From Oryzobacter faecalis (GTDB lineage Bacteria; Actinomycetota; Actinomycetes; Actinomycetales; Dermatophilaceae), in assembly GCF_046764005.1 (NCBI RefSeq), contig NZ_JBKOFW010000003.1, positions 1-64,000 on the forward strand: a stretch of 64,000 bases of DNA. Reading direction: 5' to 3'. The stretch's first letter is position 1, and each line of letters begins with the position of its first letter. Below the pieces are notes generated by a model that made no database searches, had not been told where the DNA came from, and worked only from the letters and a program-made list of their open reading frames with translations. The position numbers were made by a program, and so were the translations under genes. Positions 54,023-63,227 of this stretch are shown piece by piece.

Positions 54023-54979
54023 ATGTCCGAGAACGAGACCCACCCCGGGTCCACCGCCACGATCCCGCCGAGCGGCGGGGCCTCCCTCACCGAGCTCGAG
54101 CCCGAGGGCCGCGGCAACCGCACGAAGGTCGTCATCGCCGTCGTGGCCGTCATCGCCGTCGTCGCGGCCGCCCTCCTCGTCTGGCGGCCCTGGTCGTCCG
54201 GCGAGCCCTCGAAGTACAGCGCCGCCGATGCCCCGCTGCGCGTGTTCGCCTCCGTCACACCGCACGCCGAGATCCTGAAGTACGTCAACGACGAGCTCGC
54301 CGAGGGCGAGTTCGAGCTGCAGGTCATCGAGGAGACCGACGGCGTCAACGGCAACGACGTCGTCGAGAACGGCGACGCCGACGTCAGCTACTTCCAGCAC
54401 GTGCCCTACCTCGAGTCCGACAGCGCCGACAAGGGCTACACCGACCTCGAGGTCGGCGCGACCGTCCACGTCGAGCCCTACGGCATCTACTCCGAGAAGG
54501 TCACCGATCTCACGCAGGTCCCCGACGGCGGCCTCGTGCTCCTGTCGAACAACGTGAGCAACGTGGCCCGCGGCCTCTACCTCCTCCAGGAGGCGGGCCT
54601 CATCACCCTCCCGTACCAGTTCGGCGACACCTCCGCCGCGGCGCTGAAGATCACCGAGGCCGACATCGTGTCGAACCCGAGGAACCTCGAGTTCCGCCAG
54701 GTCGAGCCGGCGCAGATCCCGCGCTCGCTCCCCGACGCGGCCCTCGGCCTCGTCAACGGCAACGTCGCGCTCGAGGCGGGCCTGAAGCCTGCCGAGGACG
54801 CGCTGCTGCTGGAGAAGGCGGCCGGCAACCCGTACGCCAACATCCTCACGGTCCCGACCGCGCTGAAGGACGACCCTCGGGTCACCGCGCTCGCGCAGAT
54901 CCTCGAGGGCCCCGAGGTCGCCGCGTTCATCGACAGGACCTACCCGGGCTCGGTCATCCCGGTCGCCGGAGGCAACTGA
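54023..54979 (+). CDS. metQ: MetQ/NlpA-family substrate-binding protein with TM anchor
   Basis: 318 residues. The solute-binding part (about 68-318) matches MetQ/NlpA: LRVFASVTPHAEILKYV, a DGVNGNDVVENGDADVSYFQHVPYL segment, VEPYGIYSEKV and the NPYANILTVP end. Instead of a lipobox it has an N-terminal cytoplasmic stretch of 34 residues and one helix (35-53), so it is tethered by a transmembrane anchor. It captures methionine or a related compound for MetNI. AGAGAGAAAC precedes the ATG. Three bp separate it from metN. Confidence 0.88.
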   Translation: MSENETHPGSTATIPPSGGASLTELEPEGRGNRTKVVIAVVAVIAVVAAALLVWRPWSSGEPSKYSAADAPLRVFASVTPHAEILKYVNDELAEGEFELQVIEETDGVNGNDVVENGDADVSYFQHVPYLESDSADKGYTDLEVGATVHVEPYGIYSEKVTDLTQVPDGGLVLLSNNVSNVARGLYLLQEAGLITLPYQFGDTSAAALKITEADIVSNPRNLEFRQVEPAQIPRSLPDAALGLVNGNVALEAGLKPAEDALLLEKAAGNPYANILTVPTALKDDPRVTALAQILEGPEVAAFIDRTYPGSVIPVAGGN

Positions 54980-54982
54980 CCG

Positions 54983-55978
54983 ATGTTCCGCACCGAGGAT
55001 CTCGTCAAGACGTTCGGCGACGGACCCGAACGGGTCGAGGCGCTCAAGGGGATCACCCTCGACATCCCCGAGGGTGAGGTGTTCGGCATCGTCGGTCACT
55101 CCGGCGCCGGCAAGAGCACCCTGATCCGCTGCCTCAACCTGCTCGAACGGCCCACGTCGGGGCGGGTCCTCCTCGACGAGGTGGAGCTCACCGGCCTTCC
55201 CGCCGGTGAGCTCCGCCGCCGTCGGCAGAAGATCGGGATGATCTTCCAGCACTTCCACCTGTTCGAGTCGCGGACCGTGCTGGGGAACGTCGCGTTCCCC
55301 CTCGAGCTGCGTGGCATCGACCGTCGCCGGCGCGAGGCACGGGCCCGCGAGATCCTCGAGATCGTCGGCCTCGCCGACCGCGCCGACGAGCACCCCTCGC
55401 GGCTGTCCGGGGGGATGAAGCAGCGGGTCGGCATCGCCCGGGCCCTCGCCGGGTCGCCGCGCGTCCTCCTCTGCGACGAGGCGACCTCGGCCCTCGACAC
55501 GCGCACGGCCCAGCAGATCCTCGGGCTGCTGCGCGAGGTCAACGAGGCGTTCGGCGTCACCGTCGTCCTCATCACGCACGACATGGAGGTCGTCCGGTCG
55601 GCCTGCGGGTCGGCGGCGCTGCTCGCCGAGGGGCAGATCGTCGAGTCCGGCCGGCTCACCGACCTCGCGCTCGACACCGGCTCGGCACTCGGGCGCCTCC
55701 TGCTGCCGCTGCGCGGCGCCCCGGTCGAGCAGGGCGAGACGCACCTGCTCCTCACCGTCGCCGACGTGGCGCACGGCTCGGCCGCCCTCTCCCGCCTGGC
55801 TCGCGACCTCGACGTCGACGTGACGATCCGTGCGGGGTCCATCGAGCGCATCTCCGCCCAGGACGTCGGCCGCTTCCAGGTCGCCCTCGAACCGCGACCC
55901 GACCGGGGCACGCCGGCCACCGACGCGGTGGTGCGCTACCTGTCGGACCAGGGCGTCCGGACGGAGGTGCTCGCGTGA
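54983..55978 (+). CDS. metN: Methionine-type ABC transporter ATP-binding protein
   Basis: 331 residues. Walker A GHSGAGKST near 30-38, Q-loop FQHFHLF, signature LSGGMKQRV, Walker B VLLCDEATSALD, and a C-terminal NIL (ACT-like) domain from about 250 (HLLLTVADVAHGSAALSRLAR) that gives feedback inhibition by internal methionine in known MetN proteins. This full architecture supports a true methionine-family transporter. GTGA overlap with metI. Confidence 0.92.
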   Translation: MFRTEDLVKTFGDGPERVEALKGITLDIPEGEVFGIVGHSGAGKSTLIRCLNLLERPTSGRVLLDEVELTGLPAGELRRRRQKIGMIFQHFHLFESRTVLGNVAFPLELRGIDRRRREARAREILEIVGLADRADEHPSRLSGGMKQRVGIARALAGSPRVLLCDEATSALDTRTAQQILGLLREVNEAFGVTVVLITHDMEVVRSACGSAALLAEGQIVESGRLTDLALDTGSALGRLLLPLRGAPVEQGETHLLLTVADVAHGSAALSRLARDLDVDVTIRAGSIERISAQDVGRFQVALEPRPDRGTPATDAVVRYLSDQGVRTEVLA

Positions 55979-56670
55979 GCGCCTCGGCCCCCACCCTGTC
56001 CGCCGCCGACGGGTCGTTCTCCGAGTACGTGCCGATCCTCTGGCAGGCGCTCGGCGAGACCGTCTACATGGTCGCGATCGCCGCCGTCCTCACCTTCGCC
56101 CTCGGGCTGCTCATCGGCATCGCCCTCTACGTCTCCGCGCCGGACGGGCTGCTCCCCAACCGGTGGGTCAACCTCCCCCTCGGGCTGCTCGTCAACATCA
56201 GCCGCTCGCTGCCCTTCCTCATCCTCCTCATCGTGCTGATCCCCGTGACGAGGGCGATCGTCGGCACCTCGCTCGGCGCGACCGCCGCCATCGTCCCCCT
56301 CACCGCGGGGACCGCGCCGTTCTTCGGCCGGGTCGTCGAGACCGCGCTCCGCGAGATCGACCGGGGCCGGATCGAGGCGGCGCAGGCGATGGGCGCGACG
56401 CACCTGGACGTCATCGCGAAGGTCCTCCTGCCGGAGGCGCTCCCAGCCCTCCTCGCCGGTGTGACCCTCACGCTCGTCATGTTCGTCGACTACTCCGCGA
56501 TGGCCGGCGCGATCGGTGCGGGCGGCCTCGGCACGGTGGCGATCAAGTACGGCTACCAGCGGTTCAACACCGAGCTGATGCTCGCGACGGTCGTCGTCCT
56601 CATCGCCATCGTCCAGGCGATCCAGCTGGGCGGCGAGGCGGTCGTCCGCAAGGTGGCCCGCCGCCGCTGA
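55975..56670 (+). CDS. metI: Methionine-type ABC transporter permease
   Basis: 231 residues with five helices. EAA loop at about 125-145 (GRIEAAQAMGATHLDVIAKVLLPEAL), preceded by ISRSLPFLILLIVLIP and TAAIVPLTAGTAPFFGRVVE typical of MetI. It forms the membrane channel with metN and metQ. GTG start overlaps the metN stop. Followed by a long palindrome. Confidence 0.93.
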   Translation: MSASAPTLSAADGSFSEYVPILWQALGETVYMVAIAAVLTFALGLLIGIALYVSAPDGLLPNRWVNLPLGLLVNISRSLPFLILLIVLIPVTRAIVGTSLGATAAIVPLTAGTAPFFGRVVETALREIDRGRIEAAQAMGATHLDVIAKVLLPEALPALLAGVTLTLVMFVDYSAMAGAIGAGGLGTVAIKYGYQRFNTELMLATVVVLIAIVQAIQLGGEAVVRKVARRR

Positions 56671-56713
56671 CCCGCGCTCGCCACGGATGCCCGCACCTCA
56701 CCCGGGGTGACGT

Positions 56714-56771
56714 CGCGACCTACCGCCTGGTAGAGGTCGCGATCGCGACACCGACCAGGCGGTAGGTCGCG
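56714..56771. terminator. Long composite palindrome after metI
   Basis: 18-bp perfect arms CGCGACCTACCGCCTGGT (56714-56731) and ACCAGGCGGTAGGTCGCG (56754-56771) enclose a second 14-bp palindrome GTCGCGATCGCGAC. It lies between the convergent metI and ABC exporter genes and resembles the loopless palindrome at 6556 in design. Confidence 0.75.
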
Positions 56772-56850
56772 GCAGAGGGCGTGATGGACGCCCGCCCGGG
56801 CGCCCGGGGGGCCGGGGGGTCGGAGGGGCGGAGGCCGGGACGAGGCCCGG

Positions 56851-58650
56851 TCAGGTGGGGGCGGCCTCGCCGGTCTGGACCGCCCACAGCCCGGCGTAGG
56901 TCCCGCCGAGGGCGACGAGCTCGTCGTGGGTCCCCGCCTCGGCGACGCGCCCGTCGTCGAGGACCCAGATCCGGTCCGCGTGCCGCACGGTGGACAGGCG
57001 GTGGGCGACGACGAGGGCAGTGCGTCCGCGCGTGGCCTCGCGCAGCGAGCGCTGGATGGCCGCCTCGGTCTCGTTGTCGACCGCGCTCGTCGCCTCGTCG
57101 AGGACGAGCACCGCGGGCTCGCGGATCAGCGCGCGGGCGAGGGCGAGCCGCTGGCGCTGACCACCGGAGAGCGTGACGCCGCGCTCCCCGACGCGGGCGT
57201 CGAGCCCGCCTGGCAGCCGGTCGACGACCTCGGTCGCGGCGGAGTGGTCGGCCGCCCGCAGCACCTCGGCGTCGGTCGCACCCTGCCGCCCGTACGCGAT
57301 GTTCTCGCGCACCGTGCCCGCGAACAGGTGCACGTCCTGGGCGACGTACCCGATGGCTCCGCGCAGCGAGGACCACGTGAGCGTCCTCAGGTCGTGGCCG
57401 CCGACGCGGACCTCACCGGAGCGCGGGTCGTCGAACCGCAGCAGCAGCCGGAGCAGGGTGGACTTCCCCGCCCCCGTGGACCCGACGACCGCGTGCGTCT
57501 CGCTGCCGGGCACGACGAGGTCGATGCCGTGGAGGACGTCGGGCCCAGCGCCGTACCCCGCTCTCACGGAACGGAACTCGACACCCATGGGCGTGCCGGA
57601 GCGGGGCAGCTCGAGCTCGCCCTCCCGGGTCTCGACGGGCTCGGCCAGCAGGCGGAGGATCCGCGCCGTCGAGGCCCGGCCCCGCTGGTAGAGGTCGAGC
57701 ACCTCGGCGACGTCGGTGAGGGGCCACAGCAACCGCTGGGTCATGAAGACGAGCACCGAGTAGAGCCCCACGGCGAGGTCGCCGTCGAGGACCCGGAACC
57801 CGCCGACGAGGAGGGTGCACGTGAAGCCGGCGAGGATCGCCATCCGGACCAGGGGGACGAAGGCGGCGGAGGACCGGATGGCGGTGACGTTGGCCTCGCG
57901 GTAGCGCGACGACGCCTCGGCTACCCGTGACGCCTCGACCCGCTCCGCGGCGAAGGCCTTGATCGTCGCCAGTCCGGACAGGTTCGCGCTCAGCACCCCG
58001 GACAGCGACGCGACCGCCTCGCGGACCCGGTGGTACAGCGGCTCGAGGCGCCGTTGGTAGCGCAACGAGGCGACGATGATGACGGGGATCGGCACGAAGG
58101 CGAGGACGAGCAGCTGCCACGACGCGACCGCGAAGACGATGCCGACGATGACGATGTTGAGGAAGGTCTGCCAGATCGCCGGGACGCCGACGTCGAGGAG
58201 CCGCTCGAGCTGGTTGACGTCGTCGTTGACCGTGGCCAGGGTCGCCCCCTGGGCCCGGGACTCGTGCCAGCCGAGGTCGAGGCGCTGGGCGTGCTCGTAG
58301 GCGTCGACCCTCAGGTCGTGCTCGACCGACTGGGAGAGGCCCCGGAACAGCAGGGCCGCGACATACTCGCTCGCCGACTCGACGACCCACACGACGGCGT
58401 TGGCCACGGCCAGCCAGACCAGCTGGGTGTAGCGCGACTCGACGCCGAGGACCGCCGCGACGAACGAGTCGGACCCGCGGACGACGACGTCGACGGCCGC
58501 ACCGATGAGCAGCTCGGGGACGACGTCGGCGACCTTGTTGACGGCCGACATCGCGACGGCAAGGGCGAACCGACCACGGTAGCGGCGGTACCGGTGCCAC
58601 AGGGCCGCCAGCGGGCGGGTCTCGGGCGGGTCAGGGGTGGGCGGTCGCAC
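56851..58650 (-). CDS. ABC exporter (fused membrane and ATPase domains)
   Basis: 599 residues, half-transporter of MsbA/LmrA type. Six helices in about 30-330, ATPase domain from about 355 with Walker A GSTGAGKST, Q-loop VAQDVHLF, signature LSGGQRQRLALARAL, Walker B VLVLDEATSAVD and H-loop VVAHRLSTV. Works as a homodimer, or pairs with an unlinked partner. The conserved ALWHRYRRYRGRF start before helix 1 is typical. GTG start with GAGGA upstream. It lies 53 bp downstream of the coiled-coil gene on the same strand. Substrate unknown. Confidence 0.92.
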   Translation of the reverse strand: MRPPTPDPPETRPLAALWHRYRRYRGRFALAVAMSAVNKVADVVPELLIGAAVDVVVRGSDSFVAAVLGVESRYTQLVWLAVANAVVWVVESASEYVAALLFRGLSQSVEHDLRVDAYEHAQRLDLGWHESRAQGATLATVNDDVNQLERLLDVGVPAIWQTFLNIVIVGIVFAVASWQLLVLAFVPIPVIIVASLRYQRRLEPLYHRVREAVASLSGVLSANLSGLATIKAFAAERVEASRVAEASSRYREANVTAIRSSAAFVPLVRMAILAGFTCTLLVGGFRVLDGDLAVGLYSVLVFMTQRLLWPLTDVAEVLDLYQRGRASTARILRLLAEPVETREGELELPRSGTPMGVEFRSVRAGYGAGPDVLHGIDLVVPGSETHAVVGSTGAGKSTLLRLLLRFDDPRSGEVRVGGHDLRTLTWSSLRGAIGYVAQDVHLFAGTVRENIAYGRQGATDAEVLRAADHSAATEVVDRLPGGLDARVGERGVTLSGGQRQRLALARALIREPAVLVLDEATSAVDNETEAAIQRSLREATRGRTALVVAHRLSTVRHADRIWVLDDGRVAEAGTHDELVALGGTYAGLWAVQTGEAAPT

Positions 58651-58703
58651 GGACGGTCCTCTCGTCGGTGGGGCGGCTCGCCCCAGGACAGGATGCCCTC
58701 ACC

Positions 58704-59609
58704 TCACGGGCTCAGGGCGGTGTCGACGGCCGCCCGCGCCTCGGCCTCCGCTGCCCGCGCCCGTTCGACGGCACCGGCCGCCGCCTCGACCGCTCCCTCG
58801 GCGGCGGCCTCCTCGGCGACGGCCGTGGCGAGCGCCGTGTCGGTGGCCCGCAGCGCTCGTGCCAGCTCGTCCCGGCGGGCCTCGAGCTCGAGCCGGGCCG
58901 TGCGGGTCCGTGTCGCCGCCCGCGCCGCTGCGGCCGCCTCGTCCTCCGCCGCGGCCCGGGCGTCGCGGGCGGCGCCCAGCTCCGCGCGGGCGGCGGCGAC
59001 CACGGCCCGGTGCGCGGCCGCGGGGTCGTCGGAGGGCGCGCGCGAGCCGCCCGAGCCGGCCGAGGCGTCCGAGCCGGACACCGCGCTGAGCCGTGGTGGG
59101 ACGGCCCCGGGCACGGCGAGCACCGTCGTGAGGTCGACCGGGTCGAGACCGGTCGAGGAGAACGTCTCGACGACCAGGCCGGTGAGGAGGGCGGCCCCGG
59201 CGCCCTCGTCGACCATCCCGGAGCGCAGCGACTCCTCGACCGCCGCGAGGGTGGCCGCAGGGACGCGCTGCCCCTCGTCGCGGGCGAGGGCCGCCCCGGA
59301 CGCCGCCACCGCGCGCGTCAGGTCGCGGCGCTGCCGGTCGAGGGCGCGCAGCTCGTCGGCGCCGAGCACGCCCATCGCTTCGCGCAGCCGGGCGCCGAGC
59401 TCGACGACCGCGCCGACGTCCTCCGGGCGCTCGCGGGCGAGGAGGTTGAGCACCCACGCCCCCGCGGACGGTCTGCGCAGGCGCCTGACCTCGTCGGCGA
59501 GTGGCCGCTCGCCCGATGCCCGGGCCTGCGCGGCACGCTCGTTGCGGGCCGCGGTGAACTCCTGCGGGGCGAGCGCGTACAGGTCGCGCGCGACGCCCTC
59601 GAGGTCCAT
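58704..59609 (-). CDS. Ala/Glu/Arg-rich coiled-coil protein
   Basis: 301 residues from the ATG at 59609 (MDLEGVARDLYALAP). Residues 1-175 are helical with conserved-looking motifs (FTAARNERAAQARASG, RRPSAGAWVLNLLARE, REAMGVLGADELRALDRQRRDL). A Ser/Gly-rich linker near 190-205 precedes a long coiled coil (210-298) of Ala, Arg and Glu heptads. No catalytic motif. Known only as a hypothetical actinobacterial type. Possibly co-transcribed with the ABC exporter. Confidence 0.75.
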   Translation of the reverse strand: MDLEGVARDLYALAPQEFTAARNERAAQARASGERPLADEVRRLRRPSAGAWVLNLLARERPEDVGAVVELGARLREAMGVLGADELRALDRQRRDLTRAVAASGAALARDEGQRVPAATLAAVEESLRSGMVDEGAGAALLTGLVVETFSSTGLDPVDLTTVLAVPGAVPPRLSAVSGSDASAGSGGSRAPSDDPAAAHRAVVAAARAELGAARDARAAAEDEAAAAARAATRTRTARLELEARRDELARALRATDTALATAVAEEAAAEGAVEAAAGAVERARAAEAEARAAVDTALSP

Positions 59610-59746
59610 CGGGCCATTGTGCCCACCGGGCACGCGGCCACCGGAGGGAACACGAACGGTTCGGTCGCCGTTGGGTGGGTACGACGCCGAGGTGCGCCCT
59701 CCCCCAAGGGTGCCGGCACGGTTCGGCCGACAGATGAGACAAACCT

Positions 59747-59775
59747 TTGACACGGCCCGCTGACCTCGACATACT
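59747..59775 (+). promoter_or_regulatory. Promoter of the DUF4193 gene
   Basis: TTGACA (59747-59752), 17 bp, CATACT (59770-59775): near-consensus housekeeping promoter ending 45 bp before the ATG at 59821. This is the clearest two-box promoter in the window. Confidence 0.7.
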
Positions 59776-59820
59776 CAGCACCCCCGGGCCCCGGCCCCAT
59801 CCTTGGACGAGAGGCAGCAG

Positions 59821-60111
59821 ATGGCCACCGACTACGACGCCCCGCGACTCCGGGAGGGCGAGGAGGACAAGGCCGAGAGCCTCGAGGAGCTGCGGTCGAC
59901 GGGCGCGCGCACCGCGGTCGACCTGCTCGAGGAGGACACCGAGGCCGTCGACGGGCACACCCTGCCGGGCGCCGACCTGTCCGGCCTCCAGCTCGAGGTC
60001 ACGGTGCTCCCGCGCCAGGCCGACGAGTTCTCGTGCATCAGCTGCTTCCTGCTCTGCCACCGCTCACAGGAGTCCAAGCCCGGCACCGGGGTCTGCCGCG
60101 ACTGCGCCTGA
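59821..60111 (+). CDS. DUF4193 family protein
   Basis: 96 residues, acidic, with a C-terminal four-cysteine zinc-ribbon-like element (SCISCFLLCH and CRDC). The start MATDYDAPR and LEELRSTGARTAV are characteristic of the DUF4193 family, conserved across actinobacteria with unknown function. AGAGGCAG lies upstream of the ATG. The near-consensus promoter suggests steady, strong expression. Confidence 0.9.
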   Translation: MATDYDAPRLREGEEDKAESLEELRSTGARTAVDLLEEDTEAVDGHTLPGADLSGLQLEVTVLPRQADEFSCISCFLLCHRSQESKPGTGVCRDCA

Positions 60112-60190
60112 CCGACGCGCCCGGTGGTGACGCAGCGCATCGTCCGACCGGACTACTGACACCCCGGTACTGACCTGCAAGGATCCATGG

Positions 60191-62086
60191 GTGAGCGAGC
60201 CCTTCGGCCGGCGTCAGCCGCGCATGCCCCGACAGGTGGGGGAGAACCTGGCGCAGCTGGCGCGCGTCACGAGCGAGCTGACGACCGCGGGCTCGGTCAC
60301 CGCCGTCACGAAGATCGTCACGCACCACATGGCCGACGCCCTCGGGGCGACGATCGCGGCCCTCGCCCTCGTCGAGGACGACCACCTCCGCCTCGTCGGC
60401 GTGCGGGGCATCGGGGCGCTCGAGGCCTCGGAGTGGCAGGTCATCCCCATGGACCGCGCCTCGACCGTCACGGACGTCGTCCGCACCGGGCAGCGCCTCG
60501 TCATCGTGGGTGCCGACGCCATCGCCGCGCGGTACCCCGACCTCCCGAACGCGAGCCGGGGTGAGCGGACCGTGGTGACCGTTCCGCTGCGGGTTGCCGG
60601 CCACACCCGCGGGGCCATCCACCTGTCCATCCCCGGGGCCGCCGACCCGCACCCCGCCGAGCTCGAGTTCCTCGACATCCTCGCCGACACGTGTGCGCAG
60701 GCGTTCGAGCGGATCGAGGCCTCGGAGGTCGCGGCCAAGCAGACCGCCCGGCTCGCCTTCCTCGCCGAGGCGTCGATCGAGCTCGCCAAGAGCCTGGACC
60801 TGTCGGTGACGATCCAGCGGGTCGCGCGCCTCGCCGTCCCCGACTTCGCCGACTGGTGCGCCATCGACGTCGTGCGGGACGGCGCACTGCACCGCCTCGC
60901 CGTCGCCCACGTCGACCCGACGAAGGTCGAGCTCGCCATGGCCCTGCACGAACGGTGGCCCCCCGACCCGGACAGCCCGTACGGCGCGATGGAGGTCGTC
61001 CGCACCGGACGACCCCTCCTCTTCCCGGACATCACCGATGAGATGCTCCAGCAGGCGGCGCGCGACGAGGAGCACCTCCGGGTCGCGCGCGAGCTGCAGC
61101 TGCGCAGCGCGCTCGCCGTCCCGCTCCTCGTGCGGGGACGGGCGATGGGCGTCCTCACCTGGGTGTCGACCGACGAGGGGCGCCGCTACGGCGAGGACGA
61201 CGTCAGCTTCGCGGAGCACCTGGCCCGCCGCTCGGCGAGCGCACTCGACAACGCCGAGCTGTACAGCCAGACCCGCGCCGTCGCCGAGCAGCTCCAGCGC
61301 GCCGTCCTCCCCGAGACCGTGTCGGGCACCGACGTGTGGGAGGTGCACTGCGCGTACCTGCCGTCCGGGCGCACGGACGTCGGCGGTGACTTCTACGACG
61401 CCTTCGCCCTCGACGACGGCCGGATGGTCGCGTTCGTCGGGGACGTCATGGGACGCGGCGTCGCCGCAGCGGCGGCGATGGCGGGCATGAGGGCGTCGGT
61501 CCGGGCGTTCGCGTCGGTCGACCCCGCCCCCGAGGTCGTGCTGTCGAAGCTCGACGGCATGATCCAGCGGTACGGCACCGAGCAGCTCGTCACCCTCGCG
61601 TACCTGCTCGCCGACGGGGAGGCCGACACGATCCACCTGGCCAACGCCGGCCACCTGCCTCCGTGGGTGCTGCGGCGTGACGGGGCGGTGGAGCAGCTGC
61701 CCTTCGCCGACGGACCGCCCCTCGGGCTGGCGACGGAGCCGCGGACCGGCACGAGCCTGCCCTTCGCGGCCGGCGACACGATCCTCGTGCTCACCGACGG
61801 GCTCGTCGAGCGTCGCGAGGAGGACATCGCGGAAGGCCTGGCCCGGCTCGGGCAGGAGATCCCGCGCCTCGCCGCCGACGACCTCGGGACCGCCCTGGAC
61901 GAGGTCGTCGCCGCGGTGCGTGACGACCGCTACGACGACGACATCGCCGCCATCGTCCTGCGGCGCGCGACGGGTCCGCGGGCCTCAGCCGACGAGGTGC
62001 TCGATCGCGAGCTGGTTGAGCCGGACGAAACCACCGTCGCGGCGGCCGGCCTCGTCGGGGTCGAACCCCTCGTCGGAGGCGCGTAG
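60191..62086 (+). CDS. GAF domains with SpoIIE-type PP2C phosphatase
   Basis: 631 residues. Two GAF-like sensor domains (about 20-185 and 200-365), then a PPM/SpoIIE phosphatase (about 375-600) with RTDVGGDFYDAF, VGDVMGRGVAAA, NAGHLPPWVL, LTDGLVERR and DDDIAAIVLRR carrying the metal-binding Asp residues. It would dephosphorylate an anti-sigma antagonist in partner switching in response to a small ligand. GTG start, AAGGA upstream. The C-terminal 100 bp overlap the convergent xylA. The RsbU_N protein at 20601 lacks a phosphatase domain, so this enzyme is a possible, unproven, supplier. Confidence 0.9.
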   Translation: MSEPFGRRQPRMPRQVGENLAQLARVTSELTTAGSVTAVTKIVTHHMADALGATIAALALVEDDHLRLVGVRGIGALEASEWQVIPMDRASTVTDVVRTGQRLVIVGADAIAARYPDLPNASRGERTVVTVPLRVAGHTRGAIHLSIPGAADPHPAELEFLDILADTCAQAFERIEASEVAAKQTARLAFLAEASIELAKSLDLSVTIQRVARLAVPDFADWCAIDVVRDGALHRLAVAHVDPTKVELAMALHERWPPDPDSPYGAMEVVRTGRPLLFPDITDEMLQQAARDEEHLRVARELQLRSALAVPLLVRGRAMGVLTWVSTDEGRRYGEDDVSFAEHLARRSASALDNAELYSQTRAVAEQLQRAVLPETVSGTDVWEVHCAYLPSGRTDVGGDFYDAFALDDGRMVAFVGDVMGRGVAAAAAMAGMRASVRAFASVDPAPEVVLSKLDGMIQRYGTEQLVTLAYLLADGEADTIHLANAGHLPPWVLRRDGAVEQLPFADGPPLGLATEPRTGTSLPFAAGDTILVLTDGLVERREEDIAEGLARLGQEIPRLAADDLGTALDEVVAAVRDDRYDDDIAAIVLRRATGPRASADEVLDRELVEPDETTVAAAGLVGVEPLVGGA

Positions 62087-63163
62087 CGCGGCGACGGTCT
62101 CACCGGGACCGAGGGTGGGGGTGGCGAGCTCGGTGACGCCCGCGTGCTCCCACGCCTCCGCCACCCGGGGGTCGGCGCGGAAGGCCGCGGCCTTCTCGGC
62201 GAGGAGCAGGTAGGTGGCCATGCAGGCCCTGGCCGACTCCCAGACCCCGTCGAGCCCCTCGGTGCGCGAGGGCTTGTAGTCGAAGTGGCGGGCCCCGGTG
62301 TAGCGGGGTGCGCCGGGGGAGCCGGGGAAGCCGTTCTCCAGCAGGTCGACCGTGAAGAAGGCCGAGGCGAGGTCGCCGTGGCCGAAGACGAGGTCCTGGT
62401 CGTACTTGATGCCGCGCTGGCCGTTGAGGTCGATGTGGAACAGCTTCTCGCTCCACAGGGCCTGGCCGATGCCGTGGGTGAAGTTCAGCCCCGCCATCTG
62501 CTCGTGGCCGACCTCGGGGTTGACGCCGACGATGTCGCCGTGCTCGAGCTCGGCGATGAGGGCGAGGGCGTGCCCCACGGTGGGCAGGAGGATGTCGCCG
62601 CGCGGCTCGTTCGGCTTGGGCTCCAGGGCGATCCGCAGGTCGTGGCCCTGCTCCTTGATGTAGGCGGCGACGGTGTCCAGGCCCTCCTTGTAGCGCTCGA
62701 AGGCGGCGTGGAGGTCCTTCGACCCGTCGTACTCGGCGCCCTCGCGCCCACCCCACATGACGAAGGTCGTCGCCCCGAGGCGGGCCGCGACGTCGACGGC
62801 TCGCAGGATCTTGCGCAGCCCGAAGCGGCGGACCGAGCGGTCGTTCGCCGTGAGGCCGCCGTCCTTGAAGACGGGGTGGCTGAAGGTGTTCGTCGTGACC
62901 ATCTCGACGACGAGGCCGGCGGCGTCGCAGGCGGCCCTGAGCTTGTCGATCCGGGCGTCCTTGGTCGCCTCGTCGGCGTCGAAGGCGTGGACGTCGTCGT
63001 CGTGGAAGGAGATGCCCCAGGCGCCGAGCCCGGCGAGCCGGTCGCTGTACTCCCAGGGGTCGAGGGCCGGGCGGGTCGGGCCGCCGAACGGGTCGGTGCC
63101 GGTCCAGCCGACGGTCCACAGGCCGAACGAGAACCGGTCCTCGGGGGTGGGCTGGCGCGTCAT
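61985..63163 (-). CDS. xylA: Xylose isomerase
   Basis: 392 residues, class I actinobacterial type. Catalytic His54 in ISFHDDDVHAF, VMWGGREGAEYDG, ALEPKPNEPRGD, PEVGHEQMAGLNF and HIDLNGQRGIKYDQD give the two metal sites. It converts D-xylose to D-xylulose in the cytosol. ATG with AGGAGACACG upstream. Divergent from the ROK regulator with a short shared control region, and overlapping tail to tail with the phosphatase gene. No xylulokinase follows in the window. Confidence 0.97.
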   Translation of the reverse strand: MTRQPTPEDRFSFGLWTVGWTGTDPFGGPTRPALDPWEYSDRLAGLGAWGISFHDDDVHAFDADEATKDARIDKLRAACDAAGLVVEMVTTNTFSHPVFKDGGLTANDRSVRRFGLRKILRAVDVAARLGATTFVMWGGREGAEYDGSKDLHAAFERYKEGLDTVAAYIKEQGHDLRIALEPKPNEPRGDILLPTVGHALALIAELEHGDIVGVNPEVGHEQMAGLNFTHGIGQALWSEKLFHIDLNGQRGIKYDQDLVFGHGDLASAFFTVDLLENGFPGSPGAPRYTGARHFDYKPSRTEGLDGVWESARACMATYLLLAEKAAAFRADPRVAEAWEHAGVTELATPTLGPGETVAALRASDEGFDPDEAGRRDGGFVRLNQLAIEHLVG

Positions 63164-63183
63164 CGTGTCTCCTCGTCGAGTTT

Positions 63184-63198
63184 GTTGTGTGACGCAAC
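63184..63198. promoter_or_regulatory. Candidate XylR operator
   Basis: GTTG-TGTGACG-CAAC with flanking AGTTT and TTAA, an AT-rich inverted repeat between the divergent xylA and ROK genes, comparable to xyl operators (AGTTTGTTT..AACAAACT) in Gram-positive bacteria. Short arms, so moderate support. Confidence 0.45.
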
Positions 63199-63227
63199 TT
63201 AACCGCTCGACTCGGTAGGGTCAACCC

